Below are positions 16,866-24,753 of a DNA stretch of 64,000 bases, one piece after another. This DNA comes from Fibrobacter sp. UWEL. GTDB lineage: Bacteria > Fibrobacterota > Fibrobacteria > Fibrobacterales > Fibrobacteraceae. The notes under the pieces were generated by a model. The model was not told the origin of the DNA. It saw only the letters and a program-made list of their open reading frames with translations, and ran no database searches. Position 1 is the first letter of the stretch; every line of letters begins with the position of its first letter. The DNA is taken from assembly GCF_900142535.1 (NCBI RefSeq), contig NZ_FRBE01000012.1, positions 46,873-110,872 of the forward strand. Direction: 5' to 3'. The translations under genes were made by a program, and so were the position numbers.

Positions 16866-18215
16866 TTAGATTCGCTTGGCAAGAATGGCAATCTTTTCGC
16901 CCTTAAAGCGGGTGTAGAAAAGAATGGCGGATTCCTTGCCCTTGGGTTTTAGACGTTTGATTTCCTCGTCGGGATCCAGCTTTACGCCACGCAATTTCAT
17001 AGTGAGCTTTCCCACGTTATGGCGTTTCAGCATGTCGCGTACAGCGCTAGTGGCGATCTCGCACTTGTCAAGAATCTGGAAGTTTGCAAATGCGGGTGCG
17101 GGCAGCGGGCTATCGCTTGTCACATAGGCAATGCCTTCGGATATCAGATGGGCGTCGGGAGCCGCCGCTACTGCAACGCTTCCAAACAGGTGGCTGCGAA
17201 TGAGTAGTGCGGTAGGTTCGGCGATGAAATTGCTTACGGAACCCACAGGCAAATCGCTTTCGCTGGTGGCGTTGCGGAAACTACGTTCACAGCCGGGCAA
17301 GTCATGCTCGGCGTCCTTGTTGGAGGCCGCCTGAATGTCGCTGAGGGAACCGCTCCAGATGGCATCGGTGCCGTCTGCGGTCTTGACCACGTTGCCTTCC
17401 TTGTCTACCATAATGGCACGAACCTTCCCGGGGTTGATGGCCAACTTGCCGAACAGTACCAGCAGTTCGCGGCAGTCGGAGTGGCTGCCCAGATAGACCA
17501 GTTCCGCATCCTGCGGGATTTCGTCGGTGGGGTATCCCGGGGGAAGCTTTGCCATGCCGCCCTGATAGTGGCGGGAGATTTCCAGAACTTCCTCGAAGGT
17601 GGGCGTAAGATTGCGCAGGTCTCGCTGGTTTTCGCCTTCGACTGCGCGACGGGCCGGATCAATAGTGAAAAAGTCTGCGGGGCGTTTGGAATCTGCGTCT
17701 GCAGAGGAATTCTTGCGGGCCACTTCACGGACGTCGTCCAGAATGGTTTCGCCGGCGGTGCCACGGACCACCTGTGTGTTATAGCGATACATGGCTTGTC
17801 TTGCTTCGTCCAGATCGACTCCGATGACGTCGAAATCCTTCGGGATGAAATAGCTGTCGCCGCCCATCCCGCAGCAAAGATCGTGAACGACGGGGCGACC
17901 GCTCATCACTAGCCCCTGTTGGCCTGCGGACCATAAATTGGCTTTGTACTTGCCGATGTCCTGGGCGGTACTCTGTTCCAAGGCCAGCCTGTCGCACAGC
18001 AAGAACTTGTCGCTTTTCTTGCCCGCTTCGCCGTAAAACTTTTCGCGGAACTTGGGAACCAGGGCCATGTAATCCATAATGGCGGCGCGGTCCTCGTTGC
18101 TGTAACCCGCCTTGTTCAAGGCTGTGGAAATCTGCAAGGCGTCCATCTTTTTCTTGATGGCGTTCTGGATGAATTCCTGTACGGCAGGGGAGGTGAGCAA
18201 ATCAAAGTCTTGCAT
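16866..18215 (-). CDS. SAM-dependent methyltransferase with THUMP-like domain
   Basis: 449 residues. N-terminal helical region (1-100), then a Rossmann-type methyltransferase core: HDLCCGMGGDSYFI is the SAM-binding motif, VIGVDLDEARQAMYR the acidic strand, and FFTIDPARRAV the DPAR catalytic-type motif. Toward the C-terminus FIAEPTALLIRSHL and a THUMP-like segment (ISEGIAYVTSD; KLTMKLRGVKLDP) suggest an RNA substrate. The arrangement resembles uncharacterised class I methyltransferases with a THUMP-like tail found across bacteria; the target is not known. It is followed 10 bases later by ung, so the two form an operon. Confidence 0.8.
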   Translation of the reverse strand: MQDFDLLTSPAVQEFIQNAIKKKMDALQISTALNKAGYSNEDRAAIMDYMALVPKFREKFYGEAGKKSDKFLLCDRLALEQSTAQDIGKYKANLWSAGQQGLVMSGRPVVHDLCCGMGGDSYFIPKDFDVIGVDLDEARQAMYRYNTQVVRGTAGETILDDVREVARKNSSADADSKRPADFFTIDPARRAVEGENQRDLRNLTPTFEEVLEISRHYQGGMAKLPPGYPTDEIPQDAELVYLGSHSDCRELLVLFGKLAINPGKVRAIMVDKEGNVVKTADGTDAIWSGSLSDIQAASNKDAEHDLPGCERSFRNATSESDLPVGSVSNFIAEPTALLIRSHLFGSVAVAAAPDAHLISEGIAYVTSDSPLPAPAFANFQILDKCEIATSAVRDMLKRHNVGKLTMKLRGVKLDPDEEIKRLKPKGKESAILFYTRFKGEKIAILAKRI

Positions 18216-18219
18216 ACGG

Positions 18220-18227
18220 CAAATTTA
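18220..18227 (-). promoter_or_regulatory. TAAATTTG box, leaderless promoter of the methyltransferase-ung unit
   Basis: On the minus strand TAAATTTG-CCGT-ATG, with the box ending 4 bases before the start and no ribosome-binding site. Confidence 0.6.
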
Positions 18228-18272
18228 AACATTGTTTACAAAAATAAACGAATCCAATCTTGCAAAATAGGA

Positions 18273-18280
18273 TAGATTTG
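18273..18280 (+). promoter_or_regulatory. TAGATTTG box, leaderless promoter of the GH53 gene
   Basis: TAGATTTG-GGGT-ATG. The same last eleven bases of this arrangement (TTTGGGGTATG) recur before the small ORF at 20004. Confidence 0.6.
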
Positions 18281-18284
18281 GGGT

Positions 18285-19907
18285 ATGGGAAATTTTAAGG
18301 GAATAAAAAGGGCTTCGGCCTTCGGGTTGATGGTGACTGCCATGGTTGCCATTTCTGCATGTAGTGACTCCGATTCTGGAACTGGTTCAACATACGAATG
18401 TCAAACGCCTGGTGGGTGCGATGATCCTGGCTACATTTTGACCTCGTCATCTTCCAGTGTTTATGACATTGTCCCGGAATCTTCTTCTAATGTCATCCCC
18501 GACTCCGATCGGGGATCTAGCAGCTTGGAACCATCCCGTAGTTCTTCGTCTCATGTCGTCCCCGGCTCCGATCAGGGATCTAGCAGTGTGGAACTACCGG
18601 AAGTTTCGTCTTCCAGCGTGGTGTTTGATTCCGCTTTCTTTGGCGGTATTGAACCTCGCAGTTCCTCCTCTCATGTTATCCCCAGTTCCTCCTCTCATGT
18701 CATCCCCGACCACGATCGGGGATCTAGCGGCATGGAACCGCCTCGCAGTTCCTCTTCCCATGTCATCCCTGACCACGATCGGGGATCTAGCAGTGTGGAA
18801 CCGCCGCCTAGTTCTTCGTCGGCACCGGCCCTCCCTCAGTATGCAAAGATTTTGGGAGTAGACATTTCCCAGATGCAGGAATTTGAAGCCAAGGGAACCC
18901 GCGTCTTGGATACGGATGGAACTCCCAAGGACGTTTTTGAACTGTTCCGCGATCATGGCTTCAACTATATTCGCTTAAAGACTTTTGTGGGTCCCAAGTC
19001 AAAGTACGGCTACGCTGCAGGTAGCTGTGACCAGGGGGCTGGAACCTTTGGTAGCAACTCCGAAGCCTTTGGTGACAAGGATCATGTGATTGCCTATGCC
19101 AAGCGTGCCAAGGCTGCGGGTATGAAGTTGTTGCTGGATTTCCATTATAGTGATAACTGGGCGGATCCGGGCAAGCAGATTATTCCCGAACGCTGGCGCA
19201 AGATCTCCAGTTCCGATGTGCTGGCGGATTCCGTTTATGCTTATACCAAGGACGTGTTGATCGCATTGAAAAATGCTGGTGCCCTGCCCGAAATGGTCCA
19301 GGTGGGTAATGAAATTACAAACGGCTTGCTTCGCGACGTGCCTAATGGATCCACCGACTGCTGGGGCAACAATGTGGACTTGGCCAACAGTTCCGTCAGC
19401 GGCGTCATGAGTAACGCCACGGGTATTGCCAATACAGCCAAGTATCTGGCTGCAGGCTCCCGCGCCGTGAAGGAAATCTCCAGCAGTATTAAGACAGTGT
19501 TCCATATCGAAAGTCCTCACAAGACTTCTACGGTGGAGTGGTGGATGAAATCCATTATCCAGAATTCCAAGGTTACTCCGGATGTAATGGCGTTCTCCGC
19601 CTATACAGCTTATGAGCACGGCAATCCTGATTCCTGGAAGACCCTCATGACTAATTTGGGGAAAACCTACACCAGTCTGGAATTTCTCATTGCGGAATAC
19701 AATGGCGCTCAGACCAAGGATAGCTATAGCTTTGACGGATCCCGCGCTAAGACCCAGAAGGTTATGGAACAGGTCCCTCGTGGATTGGGTGCGTTCATCT
19801 GGGAGCCGGAACGTTCCGGAGCCTGGGGCACTTCCATGTTTGACTGGGTCGGGAACGATTTGAAGGCAAACCAGAGGGCCTTTGACGAGTACAAGGTGCT
19901 ATTCTAG
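18285..19907 (+). CDS. Arabinogalactan endo-beta-1,4-galactanase (GH53 lipoprotein)
   Basis: 540 residues. Lipoprotein signal peptide (lipobox ISAC), then a Ser/Pro-rich linker to about residue 180 built from repeated units (HVIPDHDRGSSS and variants), then a full GH53 domain (about 185-540). GH53 enzymes cut beta-1,4-galactan side chains of pectin. Visible motifs are GVDISQMQ, FNYIRLKTF, LLLDFHYSDNWADPGKQ, VQVGNEITNG (acid/base Glu343) and FLIAEYNGA (nucleophile Glu471). It is presumably anchored to the cell surface by its lipid, with the linker holding the catalytic domain away. The linker DNA contains four near-identical 29-base hairpin units, described separately. Confidence 0.93.
   Translation: MGNFKGIKRASAFGLMVTAMVAISACSDSDSGTGSTYECQTPGGCDDPGYILTSSSSSVYDIVPESSSNVIPDSDRGSSSLEPSRSSSSHVVPGSDQGSSSVELPEVSSSSVVFDSAFFGGIEPRSSSSHVIPSSSSHVIPDHDRGSSGMEPPRSSSSHVIPDHDRGSSSVEPPPSSSSAPALPQYAKILGVDISQMQEFEAKGTRVLDTDGTPKDVFELFRDHGFNYIRLKTFVGPKSKYGYAAGSCDQGAGTFGSNSEAFGDKDHVIAYAKRAKAAGMKLLLDFHYSDNWADPGKQIIPERWRKISSSDVLADSVYAYTKDVLIALKNAGALPEMVQVGNEITNGLLRDVPNGSTDCWGNNVDLANSSVSGVMSNATGIANTAKYLAAGSRAVKEISSSIKTVFHIESPHKTSTVEWWMKSIIQNSKVTPDVMAFSAYTAYEHGNPDSWKTLMTNLGKTYTSLEFLIAEYNGAQTKDSYSFDGSRAKTQKVMEQVPRGLGAFIWEPERSGAWGTSMFDWVGNDLKANQRAFDEYKVLF
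18492..18790 (+). repeat. Four 29-bp hairpin units inside the GH53 linker
   Basis: Units at 18492-18520, 18555-18583, 18699-18727 and 18762-18790. Each runs GTCATCCCCGA ... TCGGGGATCTAG with an 8-bp stem (ATCCCCGA/TCGGGGAT, one or two changes in units 2 and 4) and a 6-base loop, and each encodes V-I-P-D-x-D-R-G-S-S or a close variant. A truncated copy of the head (CATGTTATCCCCAG) starts near 18672. Head and tail match the intergenic repeat at 5674-5717. Confidence 0.8.
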
Positions 19908-19991
19908 TTCACAAGTTGTTTATTCATTTTTGACGAAAAAATAAATTTCTGAGTAAGTAGGTGGGTGTCATGATTTGACACTCGCTTTTCT

Positions 19992-19999
19992 TATATTTG
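19992..19999 (+). promoter_or_regulatory. TATATTTG box before a small membrane-protein ORF
   Basis: TATATTTG-GGGT-ATG, the same spacing as the GH53 promoter. A TTGACA lies 11 bases further upstream, too close to pair with it as a classical -35. Confidence 0.55.
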
Positions 20000-20003
20000 G
20001 GGT

Positions 20004-20159
20004 ATGGATTTGAAGATTGTAAACTGTGATCCTTTTAATAATGCCTGTAAAGGGGTCTTTGTAAAATCCAAAAAAACTTTCGCGTGTGTATTGTTTTGTG
20101 TGGCTGTATTTGTATATTTGGCATGTACCATTAAATCGCTGTTAGAGGTGGAAAATTAA
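20004..20159 (+). CDS. 51-residue putative single-pass membrane protein
   Basis: 51 residues, MDLKIVNCDPFNNACKG at the start, one strongly hydrophobic helix (FACVLFCVAVFVYLACTI) and an acidic tail. Support for it being real: a promoter box at the same spacing as the GH53 gene and a clean membrane segment with five cysteines. The reading frame continues after the TAA with a second hydrophobic stretch (see 20172). No family recognised. It lies 155 bases upstream of a sigma-like gene. Confidence 0.45.
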   Translation: MDLKIVNCDPFNNACKGVFVKSKKTFACVLFCVAVFVYLACTIKSLLEVEN

Positions 20160-20171
20160 GCGCGTAATAGC

Positions 20172-20276
20172 GTGATTGCTGGCGGTCTGCCAGTAGTTAA
20201 TAATGCGCTACGTATGGGCTTCGGCCTATGCGTAATCTGGTCCTTGGCCCTGTGGGCTTTGGCGGTTTTGGATTGA
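20172..20276 (+). CDS. 34-residue hydrophobic ORF in frame after a TAA
   Basis: Starts at a GTG 12 bases after the TAA of the 51-residue ORF, in the same frame: a short GGLPVVNNALRMG stretch followed by a membrane-helix-like segment rich in Leu, Ala and Trp. It may be a separate small protein, the second half of a gene broken by a stop, or not coding: the same bases also form two hairpins (20179-20193, and 20210-20233 with a TTCG loop). Confidence 0.25.
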   Translation: MIAGGLPVVNNALRMGFGLCVIWSLALWALAVLD

Positions 20277-20314
20277 CGTTTTTTTGACTAAAAATCATTT
20301 CGGGAGCAATGATT

Positions 20315-21007
20315 ATGAACTACGATTACAAAAAAATTTCCGATATGGAAAATCGAACCGGCTTGAATGCTGAAGACTTTATCCTTCTGTGCGCTGCAAA
20401 GGGTGGTGATGATATTGCCTGCAGTAGGCTTTACCTGAACCATCAGGATGAAGTGGTGAATATGCACAAGTATGGTCCTGATGGAACCAACCCCAAGAAT
20501 TTTGGCTTCAGCAAGAGTTACAACGGGGCTACCTACGAGGAGGCTTCCGGATACTGCTACCTGTGTTTCCACGAATGTGTGGCCCGCTATAACATGAATA
20601 GTGGAAAGGCCTTTATGGCTTGGGTTCGAGGCATTTTTGCCAAGCGAGGCCTGGACTGGGTAGAAGACCGCAATCCCGATCACTGGGATCGTGATGAGGA
20701 ATCTGTACAGGCCGCCTCCGAAGATGTGTTCCGTCAGGATGACGTCCGCCCGGAAGTTTCCCATGAGGAAGAATTGCTTACTTCTGAGGGGGTGGAACAG
20801 ATTCGTAGCTATATCAACAAGGCTGGGGACGATAACCTGAAGGAATTTCTGGAAGCCTGGCTTACTCTGGGCAATACCAAGAAGAATCCCATTACCGGCG
20901 TGGCTGCCGCTATGGGGGTGACTCGTCAGACCTCCCACAACTACATGAACGCTGTAAAGGCTCTGGCAAAGAGCCGTTTCGGCGAACATTTCTTTGGCCG
21001 CAGTTAA
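20315..21007 (+). CDS. Divergent sigma-factor-like protein
   Basis: 230 residues. About 20-125 aligns by eye with sigma region 2: FILLCAAKGGDDIACSRLY, then YEEASGYCYLCFHECVARYN and GKAFMAWVRGIFAKRGLDWVE (the family pattern is ERYDPERGKFSTYLYRVI). The DLxQE hallmark is not conserved. A charged linker follows, then at 185-225 a helix-turn-helix GVAAAMGVTRQTSHNYMNAVKAL in the place of region 4. Start at 20315 (third codon of a longer frame) is preferred because CGGGAG is 8 bases upstream. Likely an ECF-type sigma factor or a DNA-binding derivative; no anti-sigma gene is obvious unless the small membrane ORFs upstream serve that role. Confidence 0.6.
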   Translation: MNYDYKKISDMENRTGLNAEDFILLCAAKGGDDIACSRLYLNHQDEVVNMHKYGPDGTNPKNFGFSKSYNGATYEEASGYCYLCFHECVARYNMNSGKAFMAWVRGIFAKRGLDWVEDRNPDHWDRDEESVQAASEDVFRQDDVRPEVSHEEELLTSEGVEQIRSYINKAGDDNLKEFLEAWLTLGNTKKNPITGVAAAMGVTRQTSHNYMNAVKALAKSRFGEHFFGRS

Positions 21008-21039
21008 GACTGCAGGGGAGATTTTCTAAATTCCCGACC

Positions 21040-21294
21040 ATGAAGATTGATGATTGGCGCATTCGTATTGATGAATTGAACGAGGAACTGATTGCCCTCC
21101 TGAACAAGAGGGCTACTTTTGCTACCGAAATTGGCAAGATCAAGAAAGAATTGGGCTTGCCGGTTTTGGATCAGGCCCGCGAGGACGCTGTGCTTGAAAA
21201 AGTAGGCTCCATGACCAAGGGCCCTCTTTCCTCCGATTCCATCAAGGAAATTTTCCGCACCATCATGGCTGAAACTCGAAAGGTGGAGGATTAA
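21040..21294 (+). CDS. Chorismate mutase (AroQ class)
   Basis: 84 residues, all helical, as in the monofunctional AroQ class. It rearranges chorismate to prephenate, the branch point to Phe and Tyr. Seen: WRIRIDELNEELIALLNKRA (the Arg and Glu positions of helix 1), then IGKIKKELGLPVLDQAREDAVLEKV (Lys and the conserved Arg-Glu). It is the first gene of a run ending in NAD kinase. The stop is one base before the ATG of prephenate dehydrogenase, fitting a shared pathway. Confidence 0.92.
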   Translation: MKIDDWRIRIDELNEELIALLNKRATFATEIGKIKKELGLPVLDQAREDAVLEKVGSMTKGPLSSDSIKEIFRTIMAETRKVED

Positions 21295-21295
21295 G

Positions 21296-22444
21296 ATGGA
21301 ACGCATCACGCTGGTTGGCTTTGGCCTTTTGGCAAGTTCCGTAGCATCCGCAATTAAGCAGGCGAACCTGCCTGTGAAAATCCGTGCGGTTAGTTCCCCT
21401 TCGACTCTGGAACGTGCCCGTCAGATGAACTTGGCGGACGAATTCTTCGGTTATGACCAGACCGCCGAATGGGTGAAGGACACGGACGTCATCTTGCTGT
21501 GCAGTCCTATCCTGCACATCTTAAAAACACTGGACGATCTTTCCAAGCTGCCCTCCGAAATCCTGCAGGCTTGTTCCAAGAAAATTCTGGTCAGCGATAT
21601 TGGTAGTACCAAGGTGGAAATCTGCAAGGCAGGGACAAAACTGCCTGCGCCTTTCGTGTTTGTGGGTAGCCATCCTATGGCTGGTTCCGAAAAGCGGACC
21701 CTGGAATACAACGACCCCTCCATTTTTGAAAATGCTTACTGGTTTGTGTGCCCTCCTGACGGAACGAAGGAAGAAGACTACAAACCCTTATTGCAGTTGA
21801 TTGACTTTGTTGGCGCCCATTCTGTGGTGTTCCCGCCGGAACATCATGATCGCACCATGGCATGGGTGAGCCATATGCCTCAGATGTTGAGCTCCACTCT
21901 GGCTGCCAACATCCCGGAGCGTCTGCTGAATTACAACTACCAGCATTATGCGGGCCGCGCCTTCCGCGATATGACTCGTATTGCCGCTTCCGGCTGGAAT
22001 ATGTGGCATGATATTGCGGTGACTAACCGTGGTGAAACCGTCCGCGCCCTCCGTGAAGTCCGTGAAGGTCTGGACGAGACCATCGCCGCCATGGACCGCC
22101 TCCAGGTGGTGAACGAAGGTAAGCCTGCTGAAAATGACTGCTCCGAAAATCTGGAAAAGGTTTTCAAGGCAGGAAATGACGGTCGAGCTAGTCTCTTTGC
22201 TCCGGGCCGTAATGCTGCCTCTTCCTTCTCCGAAGTGACGGTCCCCCTGAAGGATCAGCCGGGCGCCCTGCTTGCTGTGTTGAAACCCCTTGCAGAAGCG
22301 GGTCTCAATGTCCGTGATATTGAATTGATGAAGGTTCGTGAAAATGTGGCCGGCACCCTGTTGCTTGCCTTCAAGACGCCCGAGGAAGCCCGCCGTGCTA
22401 TTCAAATCCTCGCTGTACTTGATTACGATGTAAAGGATCGCTAA
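21296..22444 (+). CDS. tyrA: Prephenate dehydrogenase with C-terminal ACT domain
   Basis: 382 residues. Oxidatively decarboxylates prephenate to 4-hydroxyphenylpyruvate, the step before tyrosine. N-terminal Rossmann domain with ITLVGFGLLASSVASAIK (GxGLxxSS-type nucleotide loop), VILLCSPI, then the catalytic-domain motifs SDIGSTK and FVGSHPMAGSE with the conserved His, and SHMPQMLSSTLA. The last 75 residues form an ACT domain (VTVPLKDQPGALLAVLKPL), normally a site of amino-acid feedback. It ends in a TAATG junction with the next gene. Confidence 0.94.
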   Translation: MERITLVGFGLLASSVASAIKQANLPVKIRAVSSPSTLERARQMNLADEFFGYDQTAEWVKDTDVILLCSPILHILKTLDDLSKLPSEILQACSKKILVSDIGSTKVEICKAGTKLPAPFVFVGSHPMAGSEKRTLEYNDPSIFENAYWFVCPPDGTKEEDYKPLLQLIDFVGAHSVVFPPEHHDRTMAWVSHMPQMLSSTLAANIPERLLNYNYQHYAGRAFRDMTRIAASGWNMWHDIAVTNRGETVRALREVREGLDETIAAMDRLQVVNEGKPAENDCSENLEKVFKAGNDGRASLFAPGRNAASSFSEVTVPLKDQPGALLAVLKPLAEAGLNVRDIELMKVRENVAGTLLLAFKTPEEARRAIQILAVLDYDVKDR

Positions 22445-23820
22445 TGGATTTTGTGCTGAACCCGGATCGGGAACGCTTCCAACTGACTTTGGTCATGGCG
22501 CTGCTGGTGAATGGCCGCACGGTTCTTGAAGATTTCGCCTGGGCTGCAGGTGTGGAACGCTTTGCCAACGCCCTTAAGGAATTTGGTCTGGATTATGTCC
22601 AGCAGGGACACCAGCTGGTGCTGACGGGCAAGGGCTTCCAGTACGATTTGCCCTCCTTGCTTCCCATAGACTTTGACGAAGAATGCAATGTGATGCTCTG
22701 GACCCTGGCTTCCAAGGATGTGGAGCAAATCTACACCTTTGCCGCCGAAGCGGATGACGCAGGAATTGCGCAGGTCGCTAGTGCCAAGGAAACCTTGCAG
22801 AAGTACTTCAAGGTGAAGGCCGTTTCCGACGAACCGGCCAAGTTTACCTTTACCTTCGGGTATGATGAGCCTAGTATTAAAAAGGACTCCCTAGGAAACG
22901 TCGCCTATATCATGCGAAACCGTCTGCTGTTGCGCGGTTTGCTCCGTTCCGATTACATCACCTTCGAGGAAAAATCTACGGTTCACGACCAGTGGACCAA
23001 GATGCTGATGTATTTTGGCGTCAAGATGAAGTATGAAGGTCGCGGCATGGAGCAGCTCAGCGAGCTGGAACGTCGCATGATGATTGCCCGCGGCCAGAAG
23101 GTGGAGCGTACTCAGTTTACGGAAATGGCCGAAACGAAGGTCATTACCGCCCGTGAATATTATGTGCCTGGTGACGCGACGGAAGCTCTGGCTTTCGCCT
23201 TGCTTACCACCATCAGTAGCTTGCCCAAGACTGCGAAAGTCTGCGTGAAGAATGTGGACTTGAACTCTAGTCGCGCAGGTGCCCTCACTTGCTTTAAGCG
23301 TATGGGCGCAAGTTTTGAAACAGTAAGCCGTCGTGAACGTTATGGAGACGTGTACGGGGATATCGAAATGTTCCCTCTGAATCCCGGCAAGAGACTGCAG
23401 GGACGTCGCTTCTCGGAAGATGCAATCGCTACAGGCGTGAAGGATTATCCCTTCCTTGCGGTGGCCGCCTGCTTTGCTGAAGGTGAAACCATCTTGCGTC
23501 TCCCTAAGGAATGTCGCAAGGAACTGCGTCCCATTAACGACGCCCTGGCAGAAAACCTTCGTAAGACTGGTGCCGAAGTAGGCGTCTATGACGATGGTCT
23601 CGTCATTCGCGGTTTGGAAACTGTGGTGAATGGCAGTGACTTTGACGGTGGAGAAATTCCCGAAATCGGACTTGCCTTAAGCGTACTTTCCATCGCTCTG
23701 GAAAATGATGAACCGGTGGCTCACCGCGAAGTGGTGGAAAAGCGTTTCCCTGGAATTCTGGAAAAACTCAATCAGGTCATGAACCTGAAGAATGAAAAGC
23801 AGGAATCCGAAGAAAAGTAG
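22444..23820 (+). CDS. Divergent EPSP-synthase-fold protein, catalytic motifs degraded
   Basis: 458 residues. The second half clearly recalls EPSP synthase (AroA): EYYVPGDATEALAFAL (family: PGDxSSAAF), DYPFLAVAACFAEGETIL (family: DEIPxLAVAAAFAEGxT) and LRLPKECRKELRPINDAL (family: LRxKESDRL). But the substrate-binding SKSxSNR and GNAGTxxR motifs of the N-terminal half are absent, the KESDR motif is altered, and the C-terminal GDHRIAM motif reads EIPEIGLALSV. It is therefore unlikely to be a working EPSP synthase. The neighbours are the tyrosine-branch enzymes, so a regulatory or structural role in that pathway, or a changed reaction, is possible. It starts on the tyrA stop. Confidence 0.6.
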   Translation: MDFVLNPDRERFQLTLVMALLVNGRTVLEDFAWAAGVERFANALKEFGLDYVQQGHQLVLTGKGFQYDLPSLLPIDFDEECNVMLWTLASKDVEQIYTFAAEADDAGIAQVASAKETLQKYFKVKAVSDEPAKFTFTFGYDEPSIKKDSLGNVAYIMRNRLLLRGLLRSDYITFEEKSTVHDQWTKMLMYFGVKMKYEGRGMEQLSELERRMMIARGQKVERTQFTEMAETKVITAREYYVPGDATEALAFALLTTISSLPKTAKVCVKNVDLNSSRAGALTCFKRMGASFETVSRRERYGDVYGDIEMFPLNPGKRLQGRRFSEDAIATGVKDYPFLAVAACFAEGETILRLPKECRKELRPINDALAENLRKTGAEVGVYDDGLVIRGLETVVNGSDFDGGEIPEIGLALSVLSIALENDEPVAHREVVEKRFPGILEKLNQVMNLKNEKQESEEK

Positions 23821-23830
23821 GAAGGGTACC

Positions 23831-24712
23831 ATGCAGAAAATAACCTTCAAACAGATTGGCATTATTGGCTGGAAGGAGAAAAGCCCTGAACTGGCTTTCG
23901 CTCTGGAACAGATTATCCAGTGGGCAACGGAACATCCTCAGGTGAAGTTCTGCGTTCTGGAAAACTTGAAGGAACAGGTGAAGGCTCCCATCAAGGTGGT
24001 GAAGGAACCCACCCTTCTGAAATCCGACTTGCTGTTGGCTGTTGGCGGCGACGGTACCGTTCTTTCTGCCGCACATCTGGCGTTGGGTCACAAGATTCCC
24101 ATCCTGGGAGTAAATGCAGGGCACGTAGGCTTCCTGGCGGAAACCCGTATCAAGTGCCTCCCTCAGACTCTGGACGACCTGCTGGCAGGCGTGTTTAGCA
24201 CCCGCGACCGCATGATGATCGACGCCACCGTTTTTCACGGCAGGAAGTGCATTGCCAAGCATACGGTGCTGAACGAAGTCCACTTCCGCGCCCACGCTCC
24301 CGAACGTATGGTGAACGTGAACGTGGAATACAACGGTACTGAATATACGGAATACTGGGCAGACTCCCTGCTGGTTTCTACTCCCACAGGATCTACGGCC
24401 TATAACCTGGCTGCAGGAGGCCCCATTATCCATCCCGCTACTTATGCCGTGGTGTTGACTCCCGTTGCTCCGGGAAGCCTTTCTGTCCGTCCTTTGATTA
24501 TGTCCCTGACAGACAAGAAACTGGTGCTGAGGCCTGCGGAAAACAAAACCTTGGATCTTGTTTTCGATGGCCGTACTTGCATCCCTCTGGAACCTGGCGA
24601 CCATGTGGTTTTGACTCAGAGCAAGTCCTTTACCACCTTCCTTCGCATGCGACACACTGGTTTTGTGGGCGCTCTCCGCGAAAAACTTGGCTGGACCGGA
24701 AAACGCGGCTAA
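23831..24712 (+). CDS. nadK: NAD kinase
   Basis: 293 residues. Phosphorylates NAD to NADP with ATP or polyphosphate. Seen: LLAVGGDGTVLSAAH (the GGDGT catalytic motif), LGVNAGHVGFLAE, the NE segment LNEVHFRAHAP, and STPTGSTAYNLAAGGPI with the conserved glycine-rich loop. The start at 23831 was chosen because AGGAAGGG precedes it; it is 10 bases after the stop of the EPSP-synthase-like gene, so it is the last gene of the same unit. Confidence 0.95.
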   Translation: MQKITFKQIGIIGWKEKSPELAFALEQIIQWATEHPQVKFCVLENLKEQVKAPIKVVKEPTLLKSDLLLAVGGDGTVLSAAHLALGHKIPILGVNAGHVGFLAETRIKCLPQTLDDLLAGVFSTRDRMMIDATVFHGRKCIAKHTVLNEVHFRAHAPERMVNVNVEYNGTEYTEYWADSLLVSTPTGSTAYNLAAGGPIIHPATYAVVLTPVAPGSLSVRPLIMSLTDKKLVLRPAENKTLDLVFDGRTCIPLEPGDHVVLTQSKSFTTFLRMRHTGFVGALREKLGWTGKRG

Positions 24713-24719
24713 GATTATC

Positions 24720-24752
24720 AAAAAGGCCCCGGTGAAACCGGAGCCTTTTTTA
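24720..24752. terminator. Bidirectional terminator shared by nadK and tmRNA
   Basis: A strong stem AAAGGCCCCGGT / ACCGGAGCCTTT with a short loop and T runs on both strands. It ends the plus-strand tyrosine/nadK unit and the minus-strand tmRNA. Confidence 0.88.
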
Positions 24753-24753
24753 G

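Noticed and set aside
18492..18790. CRISPR-like array
   Set aside because: The repeats are spaced irregularly inside an open reading frame, the spacers encode the linker, and there are no cas genes.
19975..19999. TTGACA followed by TATATT as a sigma-70 promoter
   Set aside because: Only 11 bases separate the elements; the TATATTTG reading with the 4-base gap to the ATG fits the other promoters better.
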